A stretch of DNA of 64,000 nt from Lepiota brunneoincarnata (GCA_023014365.1 JAEBUN010000020.1:868001-932000); one strand, 5' to 3'; shown: positions 46,198 to 59,016, numbered from the stretch's first letter. The notes: generated by a model not told the origin, from the sequence alone. Made by a program: numbers and translations.

Positions 46198-46388
46198 TCA
46201 GTGGTCCTCAGGCCTCTGCACAGACTGAGGATCACATTGAACTCTGCTGTGCTCCAGAGAGTTTCTGTCTCAATGTGTCTGCTCTTTCCAACCCGAACTC
46301 TCTTCACATTACATTAACTTCTCCTTTAGTTACTTCTTTATCTTCTGTTTCCACTCCTGTATTCTTCGCTTCAGACCTGCTTTCTACA

Positions 46389-49300
46389 ATGGACAATGTA
46401 GTTAGTTCTGATTTCTCTTTTCTTTCTCCTTTCAAAGCTCTTGTTGATAGTGGTTCTACTCACTGTTTTGTGGACTCATCTTTTGTTCATTCTCATAGTA
46501 TTCCAACCTCATCCATCCCGGCTATTGAACTTTGGTAATTTGATGGGACCTCAAATGCCTACATTATGGAGCTTGCGCAACTGCCTGTATCCTTCCCCTC
46601 CAGTGAATCTATCATTTTGGACACTTATGTCACCCAGCTTGACTCTTCCTGTTCTGTGGTCTTAGAACACAACTGGCTCACCCACTACAATCTGTTGATT
46701 GACTGGGTTTTGGGCAATATCACTTTCTGGCCATCCCTACTTGAGAATCCTGCTTCTGTCTCTTCCTGCATTGCACCCGTATTGGCCCTGCCTATGGCCA
46801 CCCCTGACACTCCTGACCTAGGTTCACCACCCCTGTCTAGGACCTCATCCCAATCTGTCCCCATCACAAAACCACACATCTCCCTGATAAACACCCCTGC
46901 CTTTATCCACACTGCCAAGCTCCCTGGCTCCCAACAATTCTGAATCAACCTCTCCACCACCTCCGCATTGGCTGTGTCCTCTTCTGTCTCCAAAGACCTG
47001 GCTGACCTCTTGTCCATCCCCAAGGAATACCATGAGTTCACTGATGTTTTCAGTAAATTGCATGCCAACACACTCACTCCACACCGCCCTTACGACCTCC
47101 AGATTAACCTAGAGGATGGCAGTCAGCCTCCGGTCGGTACCATTTACTCCCTTTCACAATCAGAGCTGGGAGCTCTACATGATTTCATTGATGAACATTT
47201 ATCTATTGGTTTCATTCGCCCTTCCACTTCTCCTCATGGAGCCCTGGTCCTCTTTGTCAAGAAAAAGGACGGCTCCCTCCGTTTATGTGTTGATTTTAGA
47301 GGTCTCAACCATATTACCAAGAAGGATTGCTACCCCCTTCCGCTCATCTCCAACCTCTTAGACTCCCCTCACAAAGCCCATGTATATACCAAAATCAACC
47401 TCCATCACACTTACCATCTTGTCTGTGTTGCTGACAGTGACGAATGGAAGACTGCCTTTCAGACCCACTACGGCTCCTTCAAATGGATGGTTATGCCTTT
47501 TGGCCTCACCAATGCCCCCACCACCTTCCAGCGGTTCATGAACAACATATTCAAGGATATGCTTGATGTCTGCATTACCATCTATCTTGATGACATTCTG
47601 ATATACTCTGACAATCATGGTATCCATTGCGACCAAGTCAAGGAGGTCCTCAAGCAGCTCTGCCAACATGGTCTATACACCTGCCCCAACAAATGCCAGT
47701 TCCACTCTGACACAGTGGAATATCTTGGCTACATTCTTTCCCCTGATGGTCTCTGAATGGACCAATCTAAGGTCAAGACCATCCAGGAGTGGCCTGAACC
47801 TAAGAAAGTCAAGGACATCCAGTCCTTCTTAGGTTTCGCAAACTTCTATTGTCGCTTCATTCATGGTTATTCCAACATTGTTGTTCCACTCACCCGCCTT
47901 ACCCGCAAAGATGTGAAATGGAATTTCACTGACAAATGCCATGAAGCCTTCAGTTCCCTGAAAGAAGCATTCATATCTGCCCCTGTCCTCACTCCTTGGG
48001 TCCCCAATGCTCAGATCATTGTCAAGACCAATGCCTCCGACTACACCCTTGCAGCTATCCTCTCTATCATCACCAATGATGGTGAGGTCCACCCCATTGC
48101 ATTCCATTCCCCAAAAACCTCGAATACTTCTGCACCACCAAAATTCTTACGTGCCACCAAGCTCGTTGGTCCTAGTTCCTGTCCCAATTCCACCTCATCA
48201 TCCGGTTCCAACCCGGCCGCCTCAGCACCAAGCCTAACACCCTAACTAGATGATGGGATGTCTACCCTAAAGGGGGGAATAGTGACTATGCATCAATCAA
48301 CCCACACAACTTCCAGCCTGTGTTCACTCATGAACAGCTCGTGGCCTCCATCTACACCACCACTCTTTATGCCCCTTCCCTTCGCACAGCTGTAGTCATG
48401 GATCTCAACCAGCTACACCACAACATCCCTGCCACTCTACCAGCGGATCCAACCACCTCTGCCCATCTTGCTAGCCCAGAAGGCCATTGGTCAGTTAATG
48501 ATAAAGGTTTCCTCCTCTTAGATGACAGAATCTACATCCCTGACACTGACAATCTCCAACTTCAGGTCCTCCAGTACAAGCACAATCATGTCCTAGCCAG
48601 CCACTTCGGTCAGAATAAAATGCTGGAACTCATCTGGCGCAAATACACCTGGCCTAGTGTCCGCACCTTCATTAAAGATTTCTGTAAGTCTTGTGTCACC
48701 TATATGAGGTCTAAACCCCAGCACCACCGCACCTATGGTCTCCTCAAGCAACTCCCCATCCCTGAACACCCTTGGAATTCAATCTCCATGGACTTCATCG
48801 AAAAACTCCCTGCCTCCTCCGGCTATGATGCCATCCTAGTAATAGTTGACAGACTCACCAAGCAATCCTTATTCATCCCCACCTACGATACCATCACTTC
48901 CTCCAGCCTCACCCGCCTATTCATCCTCCATGTCTTCTCCAAGCATGGCGTACCTGAACATGTTACCTCCGACCACAGCTCCAAATTTGTCTCTCACTTC
49001 TTCTGCTCATTGGGACAAGCCCTTGACATGAAACTATACTTCACTTTGGGCTACCACCCAGAAGGCAATGGACAGATGGAACACACCAACCAGACCCTGG
49101 AACAATACCTCTGGGTCTATTGTAACTACCAACAGGACAATTGGTCTGAATTACTACCACTAGCTGAGTTTGCATACAACAACGCCCCTAGTGCCACCAT
49201 GGGTATCTCCCCATTCTTCACTAATAAAGGATACCACCCGAACATCACAGTTCATCCTGAACGCGACCTCACCTCCGCTCGGGCCTGCCATTTTGCTGTT

Positions 49301-49867
49301 GATCTTGACAACCTACATACCACCTTGAAGTCTGAAATAGCATTAGCCCAGCAATGCTATCAGGCCTCCACCGACGCCCACCGACTCCCTGCCCCGGACT
49401 TCAAAGTTGGACAAAAGGTATTCATGAAAGCCCAATTCTTCCACACCACCTGTCCTTCCAAAAAACTCTCTGAAAAGTTCCTTGGGCCCTTTGAGATCAT
49501 TGCCCAAGCAGGTACCCACTCCTTCACCCTCTGACTCCCTGACTCCATGTGTGGAGTACACCCAGTTTTCCATGTTTCTATGCTTGAACTGGCCACACCT
49601 AATACCATACCCGCCCAATTGGACCCGCCACCTGCACCAGTTTCTATGGATGGCAAACCAGAATACAAGATCGCTTGCATCATCAACTCAAAGATTGATC
49701 AGCACCACGCATGCAAACTCCTCTACAAAGTCATTTGGTTAGGTTATGAAGACACTGAAGGAGAGTCTTCATGGTTACCAGCTACTGAGCTTGAACATGC
49801 CATAGATTTAGTAGAGGCCTTCCATTCCTCATACCCCACTAAGCCTGGCCCCCTCCATTCACTCTGA
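46389..49867 (+). pseudogene. Pol relic of Ty3 copy 2
   Basis: Protease (LVDSGSTHCFVD), RT (YLDDILIYSD), integrase and chromodomain are recognisable. There are several TGA stops and a deletion near 48112-48118 that joins AFHSP to KTSNTS and removes the middle of RNase H. The linker and integrase zinc region are open here where copy 1 has its two stops. Confidence 0.9.
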
Positions 49868-49925
49868 GTTTTCCACTGATCACCCACCACACCAAGAAAC
49901 AAAAAATTTATTGGACAAGTATAAA

Positions 49926-50968
49926 CTACCTGCCCATGTCGTTCCCAGAGGTGTGGGGCAGTGCCGCCACATCCTCCATCATATGTTGCACCTCCTCCTC
50001 CGAAATGCCTCCAATGCTCTCCAACTCCTCCGACTCCTCCATCTCCATAATACCCCTACTTGACCAGTTACCATCCACCTGCGCTTCCCAACACCACAAC
50101 TGTTCAAAGCGGCCAGCCATCAGTTTGACTTTATCCACCTTCTCCCCCAACCAAGTGATGGCCTTTTCAAGCCGCACCTCCATGATGTTGACCCACTTGA
50201 GGGTCTCCCGGTGTCCTTCTTCAACAAGCCTCTTCAACTCTACGAGACTTGGTCAGCAACCCTCACAACCAATGATCATTATATTACCTTCAAATTGCTG
50301 GCTTGACACCACCCTGGCCCTGCTCGGCTCCATCTCCTCTTGACCCCCACACCATTTCTTCATTCTGCTACACTGATGGCAACTCCTGGTGTTACTAGAA
50401 AACTATCAGTATGTAGCCTGGAAACCCTCAAAATGACTTACCTGCCAGCGACCTCACACAGGACCTTGTCTTGCTGGCACCTCCAGCAGGGATTCTCACC
50501 CCTGAATACATTTGCATTTCCCCGTCATGGGGCCACCCTCACCTTTGCCTTCCCCTTACCCTTATCCCCTGAATCCCCAGAGGCCTCCTCCTCATCTCTC
50601 GCCTCGTCCCTATCTGTGTATTCGGAATCTGACTCCTCCGTATCTACCTGCATTGGTTCTTCTGACAGATGAGTCGACAAGGCCCCCATAGTCATTGCAA
50701 TGAGGTGGGCCCGAACTGCCTGATGCTCTGCCTTGGCAGCCTCATCTTGTTGCCGCCTGATTTCTTCTGCCATACGCTCCCTTGCCCACTCCTCCGCTTG
50801 TTGCTGGCACAGCGCTATCATCCACTGCCGCTCCTCCTCCTCTTGTTGCTCCTCCTCCTCCAGTCTCTCAATTTCCAGCTGCTCTCGTTCCTCTCACTCC
50901 ACCTTCTCCCTCAGCAATTGCGCCTTGCACTCTGCAGCAGTTGGTTGTTGGGGGGGTTGTCTGCTCAT
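49926..50968 (-). pseudogene. Antisense Zn2Cys6 gene of Ty3 copy 2
   Basis: Same three-exon layout as 6304-7367: exon 1 from 50968 (MSRQ) to the GTAAGT donor at 50441, an exon with CHQCSRMKKWC, and a last exon ending at 49926. The first half of the cluster is intact here (CWRCQQDKVLC), so the two copies together show the full CX2CX6C-X9-CX2CX6C. TGA codons near 50896 and 50538 lie where copy 1 has CGA or CAA. Confidence 0.82.
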
Positions 50969-51813
50969 GGGAGTAAGAGGTCAAGTTGTTTTTTTTTGAA
51001 ACCAAACCAGTTCACCAGTTTTTATACCTTGGTGGAGATTTCCAATGGGCCCCGGTCTAGACCACCTTGGGCCTCAAGGCTCAGCCCTAAGGGGGGGACA
51101 CTGTCATATCCATGCCAACTCAGAGCCTAATCATTAAACTTTGGCTTCTCGACCCCATGTGTGCTCCCACACAACAACCCTTTGCCCTCCGACTTGGCCC
51201 TGACTTGCTCTGACTACAACCTATTGCCCCAGTCACACGACCACCTCCGCATGTGCCATAGTCACCTGACCCTCAGTGTCTCTATATCCCAGTTCTTCAT
51301 TCTCCACCCGTAGTCAGGGTATGTTACCAGTCTCCATACCTGTACCAGTTTCCATTCTATTTGTAACCATTTGTAATCCATTTGTAACCATATCGGTCTC
51401 CACTTTGCTCTGCACATAGTCAGTACAAGTCATAGTTTGTAAGGCCAGTAGTATATATACTGTAGGTACTTGGCTTGTACTCCTCAGTCTGATAATTGAA
51501 TCGAGCAGTGGACCAGCTCCCTGTTCTATATCCTCTCCTCTCTTCTGCCTTGCTCTGCTTCAGCTCCAACTTCCTGAAATACAGACTAGGACAGCAGGAG
51601 GGCACAGCACATACACTGAGGCCGCAAGTCCAACTTCCTGCCCAAAGTACTCCGCCTTGGTCCTGAAGTCTACATACTGACTTCGCCCTGTCCCCCGGTT
51701 ACCTTATACCAAGGATACCACCCCAACCCTCTGCTTTGGTCCCAATCTGCACTGGCTCTAACACCACTGAGACATGCATTGTATTGAGTGAGTGGGACTC
51801 AGCAGGCTTGCTG

Positions 51814-52198
51814 TGTTATCAGAAGTCTTATCAGAAGGACAATTATTTTTAGTTTACATTCCCATGTCACTATGAAACCATCAGTAGTGTACATCAGAAG
51901 GACTATTCTTAGTTTATGCCTTGTGTTCCCTATCTCTGACTCATAGTTACCTCAGTCCAGACTATTATGGTAGGAGTACAGCCACACTTAGAAGTATATA
52001 AGGATACAGTACAATACCTTGTATCCTTATCTTAGTGTTATAAAGTTCTTGCCTCCTATAACTCTTTGCCTCTAAACTGGCTGGACTATAGGGCTCCATT
52101 GTCTCCAAGTCACACTTAGTAGGACAGGACCAAGTCTGTATAGACATCCTGTGTCGAACTCCATGCTACTCAAGAGTGAACCCCTAACCCGGGTAACA
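51814..52198 (+). mobile_element. Solo LTR (385 bp), copia-like
   Basis: TGTTATCAGAAG...CGGGTAACA flanked by TGCTG at 51809-51813 and 52199-52203. It lies 50 bp beyond Ty3 copy 2. Confidence 0.92.
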
Positions 52199-54784
52199 TG
52201 CTGGGTTGGTCCATCATCCTATATAGCTTTGCTCATGTATTTGGGGAGCATGTCAGAGGAGCCCTTGGGATCCAAGGATCATGGAGGCATAGAATCCTGG
52301 GCTCAGAAGTGGATAGCAAGCAATTGCAGAGTGGTGGCATGGCATGAGACTAAATATGAACATTTCCATGGATTGATTGCTTAACAAAAATTAAGTGATA
52401 ATAGATATTTGACATAATGGAAGTGCCAAATGGTATGGGGTTAGGCAGCATGGGTGGCAATTTTGTGGCAGCATGGTGAGGTGAATCAGTCTGGTTGGAA
52501 AAAGAAAGAGGGGGGCATCAAATTAAAGAGTGATAAATGAGGCGATAACAAGTTGAGGAAAGTGACAGCAAGAAAAAAGCCAGCAAGGGGCAGCAGGTGG
52601 CACAGAATGAAAATTGCCAAATGGTATGGGGGGTGGACAGCATGAGTGGCAAGCTCATTGCAGCATTTTTGAGAGGAATCAAGATGGTGGGATAAAACAG
52701 GGAGACTGTTTCTGTGGGTATGTATTAGAAAATATTCCACAAGATGGGGTGGCATTGTACCAGATAACCTGAAATGAGGGCAGGCAAAGTTCTGAACAAT
52801 GGTGGTCAGGTATGCATTCAAAACCATAAGTGATTATGTATGGTATACACAATGATTCAAATGTTTGGCAAGATGGGGGGGGGTTAGGGACAATGTGGGT
52901 AGTATTAGGGTTGATGCTGTCAATGTTGAGAAAGCATTTTGTGATATCCTCTTCAATAAGCTTGTCAACAGATTGCCATAATTTGATGAGTTTGCCATGG
53001 GCATTGTCTTGGACAGCAAGCTTTAGGGTTTCAGAGTGATACAATCGGTGAGCTGCATCCTTGTAGCTCAGGACTTGATGTTGCTGCAATGCCTTAATCT
53101 TGGCATGAGTGGCAAGGAGTTTGTACTCCGTGAGACTCTGGGCAAATGGATCAAATAAGGGCCTGGTAGTTTAATACAATATACAATGTGGACAGCTGTA
53201 CTGGAAGGGTGGAAACCATGATTTTGCCACAGCCAATGATGGCATGAGGGAGATCCTCCATTGAAGTCAGCTGAAATATGAAACAGATGGTGAGCAAAGA
53301 AGCATAATAAATGAATGATTAGTAGTATCCAACAATGAAGGCATGAGTGAGTGGATGGATACATTATCCAAGTGGCAGGTTTATTAAGATCACCAGCAAA
53401 ATGCCAATTGCCACAACAAATGTGGGGAGAAAAGGGTTGGATATTGGAAGTGGAACATACCATGACTTTGATGTTTTGAATATTGAATAGTCATTTCATT
53501 TCAGCATTTTGGTGGTGAAGCTTGTCAGCATTGACCAAATATCCAGGCATGGAGTCTGTAAGCAACCTAATTCCCAAAGTGGTGAATTTGGATGTGTCCT
53601 CCAGTGATTCTATGTTGATAGGTGCTGCAGTGTTCATGATGGATGGATGGCACATGGGTGGATTTTGGAAGGAGAATGAAGATGGTGTTAAGGGCAGCAC
53701 TTAAGGCGAATTGTATTGAAGACTGATTATTAAGCAATTCATGATTTGATCACATGGCTTGTGTTGAAAAATCTTTGTGCACTTCTGACTTTAAATTCCT
53801 GTTTTCTGTGTTCCTCCCATCAATGACAAAATTCCCATCTTCATTTTGGAAAATAAGAAAACGATCTTTGTAAGATGTCCACAATCAGCAAAAGAGAAAT
53901 TTCAGCTGCCCTGGAAAAGTATGAGGGTATTGTGTGACATGGATTACAAAGTGGCACAGTACAAGAATTGATGGAAAAACATAGAGAAGAAATGGTAAGA
54001 ATTCCCCCATTGGTTGTCATTTCATTGCCAACCCCCCATTGATATATATTACCACTTGTAGTAGAGGACATTCACCCATACAAGCAGTCAAGACCCAGCA
54101 ATTTGTGTGGCATTCAAAACAGATAAGTTCCTCATAAGGTTCCTAGTGGAATGGTGTGAACATGGCAGTGAACCCTTGTAGGAAAGAGAATCTTCCTCCA
54201 AGACAATCATAAGGGTGAGGTGTGGTTGATGAAACAACCACAGGCTCATCTTCTCAACCTCATGAAACTGGGTACAAGTACAACTCCATTGAGTGGGAGA
54301 CTTGAGAAAGAGAGAGAGAGTGAGAGAGAGTGAAACTGAGGGGAAGAAACTTCAGGCTGGTTGCACTGTAGCCTATTGGAGGTCTTATGGCAGCAGAGAC
54401 ATCCTCATCGTTGGGAGCTAAGGTATCTAAGTACAAATGTGCTACTTAAATACCTAAATGAAAATATGATGCAGGGATGGATTCTGCACGTAGGCAAGTT
54501 TCCTCCCTCACACCCTCATTTGCCATGAACCAATTAGCAGCATTGGCAAAACATGAGCAGAAACAAGTGAAAAAGAATGTCCATAAATTGGTGGGTGGTC
54601 CAGCAAACTGTTTTCATGTGGTAGGCAGCTAACTAATGTTTTATAGGGGGCATAGACAGGAAAACAAGATGTGGTCACCAGAATGACAGCTACAGACTTG
54701 CTGCCAACTGCTAAATACTTGCCACTGATGGCAAACATAACTCTGGCATTGAGGAATGGCTGAGGACAAGAGCAACCTCAACTT
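52199..54784. other. CpG-poor decayed DNA with unrecognised coding remnants
   Basis: On the minus strand 53463-52679 has stretches that look like decayed exons (SMEDLPHAIIGCGKIMVS; QQHQVLSYKDAAHRLYHSET), but I recognise no domain and cannot join them. A GA-rich run lies at 54300-54340. Nothing else is supportable. Confidence 0.35.
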
Positions 54785-55912
54785 ATGAAAAAAAAGATGG
54801 ATGATCAGGGTAGCACCATGGGTGGTGCTGGTTATTTTTCCATTGGCCAATGCAAGCCAGCACAAGAAATGCCACAACTGGCACCAGGTCAAACAGGAAC
54901 AAGCCCAATGCTGCAATCACTTTCAGTCCCAACAGCAACAGCCAAGCAATCTGACCAGCCAGAAACATCAACAGCTGGATGTGCCTGGCATGCCATGGTA
55001 TCATGGCCCCCAATTGTCATATTGGATGATATGATGGAGGTCTCAAGCTTGGAGTCATATAAACCCTCTGCATTGCCTCCACCAGTTTTGCAGAGCAAAG
55101 GGAAGGGAAAGGCACTACTGCTTGAGAAGAAGTCTACAGTGGGAGACAATGAGGGCCATGGGCATAGCCAGCATAGGATCATGCCACAGCACTAGCAAAG
55201 AGCCCAGTGGCCCCAGCCCCTGCACCATAGGCCACAGCCAACCAGAGAACTCTTCAACATGGCATGCCAGTATTGTGCCTCAAGAAATCAACCTTGCAAA
55301 ATGGATGCTGGTGGAGGAGCATGTTGTGCCTGTATGGTGAAGAAATGCCAATGCATGAATTACACTGGCCCATGAGGAGTAGGGCAGCAGCAAAGGAATG
55401 TGCCACAAACATTGCCACAATGACCAGTGAAGTAGCAAAGGGGAATCAAGGAGGAATGGCCAACAAAGAAGTATCAAGGCAGCAGCAACCTATGCTGAGA
55501 ACCCCATTGAAGACTTGGAATGGGGCCCTGAGAAAGTGTTATGAATAGTCCAGATCGAGAGGAACAGGAACAACTATTTGACTTTACAAGATGGGTACAG
55601 GAAACCACAGACCAGTTACGAGCGCAGGAGTATGAAGATGAAGAAGGGGAATATTATAATGCCATGCAGGACCTGGCGAGAGAAGTAGGAATTGAGATAA
55701 CTCTGGAGGATATTCTGGAATACCCTGAGGACAAAGAAGACAGCCATGAATCAACCAATCCAACCTCCAATATGGATGGAAGCACCGAGAGAGTGGAGAG
55801 CAAGAATGGAGGAGATTCCATGGAGATAGAATCAGGAGAAGGAGATTATGAGTCAGAAGAAAGTGATGGAACATCGCACAGCAGTGAGAATGAGGACACT
55901 GACTCATTGTAA
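54785..55912 (+). pseudogene. Decayed Zn2Cys6/coiled-coil gene
   Basis: One frame runs from MKKKMDDQGSTMGG at 54785 to DTDSL at 55912, without frameshift but with several TGA/TAG codons. At 55265-55354 it encodes CQYCASRNQPC, eight residues, then CCACMVKKCQC, which contains CX2CX6C-X8-CX2CX6C, a Zn2Cys6 cluster. It is preceded by a Lys/Gln/Ser-rich region (SKGKGKALLLEKKS) and followed by Gln/Lys-rich sequence, EEQEQLFDFTRWVQE and a long acidic tail (EEGEYY, EGDYESEESDG). The order matches the retroelement antisense genes. No LTR was identified beside it. Confidence 0.72.
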
Positions 55913-56366
55913 TATAAATAACACTAGGATGCCATCAGCTAGGATGCGCATCATGGTCAAGACTGCAGATGACAAGTAGAACAGCCCAACTACATATAAC
56001 AAGTATATAGTGTCTCATAGGTATATAAGGCCTATACAAGTAGGGATTAAAGCCTTAAGCTTTAATCTTGTTAACAGCGGTTGTTAACCCTCTCTGCCTT
56101 AACTTGGCGTGTTCCCTTGTTATCTCATTGAGCGCAATCCACTAAGCTCTGCAAGGCCAACCGTCTTGGACACCTTGTAGAGTGATTGAAGGCCATCTCC
56201 AGTTATCCTTGGATACAGAAGGAGCATGGATCATAACAGAAAGAGGTGGAACTGCAAGAAAGTAAGTAAAACCTCATTATTTGGTCTCCAATAATAATTC
56301 ACACTCCTACTTGCTTTTTCTTCCAGTGAATAAATATTGCCAGGAACATCTCAACTGATTTGATCA
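55913..56366 (+). promoter_or_regulatory. Promoter and leader of the gene at 56367
   Basis: It contains TATATAAGG near 56022 and a probable leader intron (GTAAGTAAAA near 56260 to TTCCAG near 56326). The stretch could instead be an LTR ending ATCATAACA at 56240; no partner or duplication was found. Confidence 0.4.
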
Positions 56367-58797
56367 ATGGCTGATCAAACATTTTTTGTTGAAGCTGTGG
56401 CACCAGCCACACACCTCATATTTGACAGCCAAGTCAGTGCATTGGAGGCTGCAGTGGAAAGGCTATCTCAATGGATGGATGCCCTTTGTCCTGCACCACT
56501 GACTGGCAGTGTTGCTGCCACAGCAGACACAATGGTGCCAGATGTACCTACAGGTGTAGTGGCAATGGATATTGATACTGCTGACCATACTCCCTTGCCA
56601 TTGCCACCCACCCCACTGCCAATGCCAGGGACATGCATCCTATCTCCCATTGACATGACCTGTGATCCCATGGCATATTATCAAAATACTGCTGACTGCC
56701 TCTCTGCTGAGTTGCCACTCCCCACCCCAGTCATACTTGTGCCAACATCTTCCAAGGCTCTGCTGGCATTGGGTACCACTGCTGCCATGGCAGACTCCCC
56801 CTCCCCTATCCCAAGCAATGCTAATTTGAATACACCAGAAGATTATATGGGATCCATCCCAGCAAATAATCCCACCTCTGGTCCAATAATACCAGTGAAT
56901 CTCCCTCCAGCAAATCTTGCCACTCCCTCAGCAGCAGAGCCTCCCTGCCCTACTGAATATGTCCCCTCCTTGTCCCAAGCAACATTGGAAACTCACATCC
57001 TGGCACATTCTCCACCAACTCTGGCAGACCTTTCTCTCCCAATCATGGGCACCTCCTCAGAAACTCCTGAGTTGGACACTTCAGAAGTCTCAATTGCTGA
57101 CACCCCTCAGGTAGCAAATGTTGACTTGAATTGTATTGCTGCTGAAGCCATTGCCAACTCCCTTCCTGGTCAGCAACCTGCATCTGATGTTGTTATGCCA
57201 GGGGTGTGACTCCTTCCTCCTATGCCCCTCAATGCTCAAGAAGATGTCATACAGGAGGTCACCTTGTTGGAGCTCCCACATTCTATTATGGCCTGGCCCT
57301 GGACTTGCTCACAGTTGCAAGCTGATTGTGAGAGGAACAACAGACCCAATGGTGACCCTCTTGCTGAGTCATCCCATATGCCACAGTGTAGTCCCTGGCT
57401 TATGGAATCCTCTTTGCCAACAGTGGCAAACATTAACATACCACACAGTGATATGCTGATTTCATGCCTATACATGAATTCTGTACTCCAGAACAATTCT
57501 CTACATAGAATCATTGGTTATATCATTAAAGAACTCTATAGAGGATTGGTACTATGTCCCGTAGTAGCCAGTTCAACCAAATTGAGGATATTTGAGCCTC
57601 AGAAGTGTTCAAACCAGTTCATTATCACTAAGCTTAGTGAACCAAGCTATCAGAATGCTCTCTGGAGGGATTTAGGACTTTATATAGCCTATTGAGTATA
57701 CTCCAGTTGCATCAAGGGACCTTATGAGCAGTTTTCTGATGAACTCAGATTTGTTTGAACCCAAAGAATATACATAATGGCTGTTGCAGGTGTATCACAC
57801 CTATAGCGAGCCCAATAATGATGACTGGACCACAGAACGGAACATCCAACATTTGGGAGGTGATACCCAATGCCCAAAACCCTAGAAATATCAAAGACTC
57901 ATAATTAATGAGTGCTTTGTGGGTCCTAGCACCTTGGCATATTAACTAACTGAGATTAATTACAACAGATCAAGGGATTGTCCATATGCTATACATGCTG
58001 ATCATAATTGATCTGGAGGCTTAATGTGCTCACATGGATGCAGAATAATGCAGATGGACATGGAACACATCTGGCTGGATTGCCATTTGTCAATCAGAGA
58101 AAAACCCATAACCCAGGGCAAGGTAGAAATGCTGCCAAACTTTCCAAAATATTCTGCAGTACCTGTAACAATTAAGCTTATTGTTTTCTATTTCATATTT
58201 ACTATCTCTTGTATGTATCTAAACAATATAAATATGGTTGCACTTGTTTGTGGAGAAGCAAGAGGTCTCACCCCTGCTTCCACATGCAAGTCTGCAAGCC
58301 ATAATCAAGAACAGTTTCAGAGGGCTATTTAGTATGCATCGTTAAGTGTGATTTCTTTGGTTGTTGACCAACCCAGAGACAGAGACAGAGAACAGAGTTC
58401 AGAGTTTAGAGTTCTAGAGTGCTAGAGACAGAGACAGAGAACAAAAGTCAGAGACCAGAGACCAGAGACTAGAGACCCCATGTTTTGAATTGACAGGGAT
58501 TGTCCTTTCATTGTTGCACCGTACAGCTAAGATAACTTCAATGGCTGTTTGTTAACCTCTAAAACACTACTCTCTTGAATTTTGCTATCAGAATGCACCC
58601 TCAGAACACCCCAAAAGATGAAACTGTTCATTATCTATCTCATACCACTGGTATTAGCTGAAGTTTATTGAATTTTGGCTAAGCTTAGTGAAAACAAGCC
58701 CTCTATCTATATTAAAACCCATGAACATTTCTACCTTTTCAACAGCAAGAAGTGTAAGCTATCTGGGGACAATCCTGATGAGCGGGAGTCACAATGA
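56367..58797 (+). pseudogene. Unknown Pro/Ala/Thr-rich protein split by a solo LTR
   Basis: The frame starts MADQTFFVEAVAPATHL with a short helical segment (VSALEAAVERLSQWM), then long low-complexity Pro/Ala/Thr/Ser sequence. A TGA at 57207-57209 is followed in frame by LLPPMPLNAQEDVIQE. The solo LTR at 57449-58741 interrupts it; across the 4-bp duplication the frame rejoins as NIPHSKKCKLSGD and stops at 58797. No domain recognised. It could be an accessory gene of a transposon. Confidence 0.5.
57449..58741 (+). mobile_element. Solo LTR, copy 3 of the 1.3-kb family
   Basis: TGATATGCTG...CCTTTTCA, flanked by ACAG (57445-57448, 58742-58745). Most CpG sites of copies 1 and 2 are TG or CA here, so it is the oldest of the three. 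Confidence 0.9.
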
Positions 58798-59016
58798 GCA
58801 AAGCTGCGACCTTCTTGATGACTATTGAATCCTCCTATTCCACCCCCTGTTCCCTGTACATTCATTATCCTATCTATACACATATTGTTATATTTTTTTA
58901 TAATTTTGATATAATATGACAGGGTATTTCATTGTTCTTGCATCACTGGCTGATTCTCCCCTCAGTTCACTTTTTCTACCTCCTCTGCTGAGCTTGTTGT
59001 GGTAGTCAGGATGGGC

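Larger units (their letters stand above)
42474..51763 (+). mobile_element. Ty3/chromodomain element copy 2, decayed
   Basis: The same family as 5513-13340, in the opposite orientation, flanked by CCACT (42469-42473 and 51764-51768). The left LTR (42474-43078 plus 44681-44739) is split by a Tc1-like element; the right LTR is 51102-51763 (662 bp). Gag, pol and the antisense gene are all recognisable but carry many stops, mostly CGA to TGA. Confidence 0.93.

Noticed and set aside
55909..56240. Possible LTR with TATA box and ATAACA end
   Set aside because: No matching inverted start, no duplication and no second copy; kept only as a promoter/leader region.
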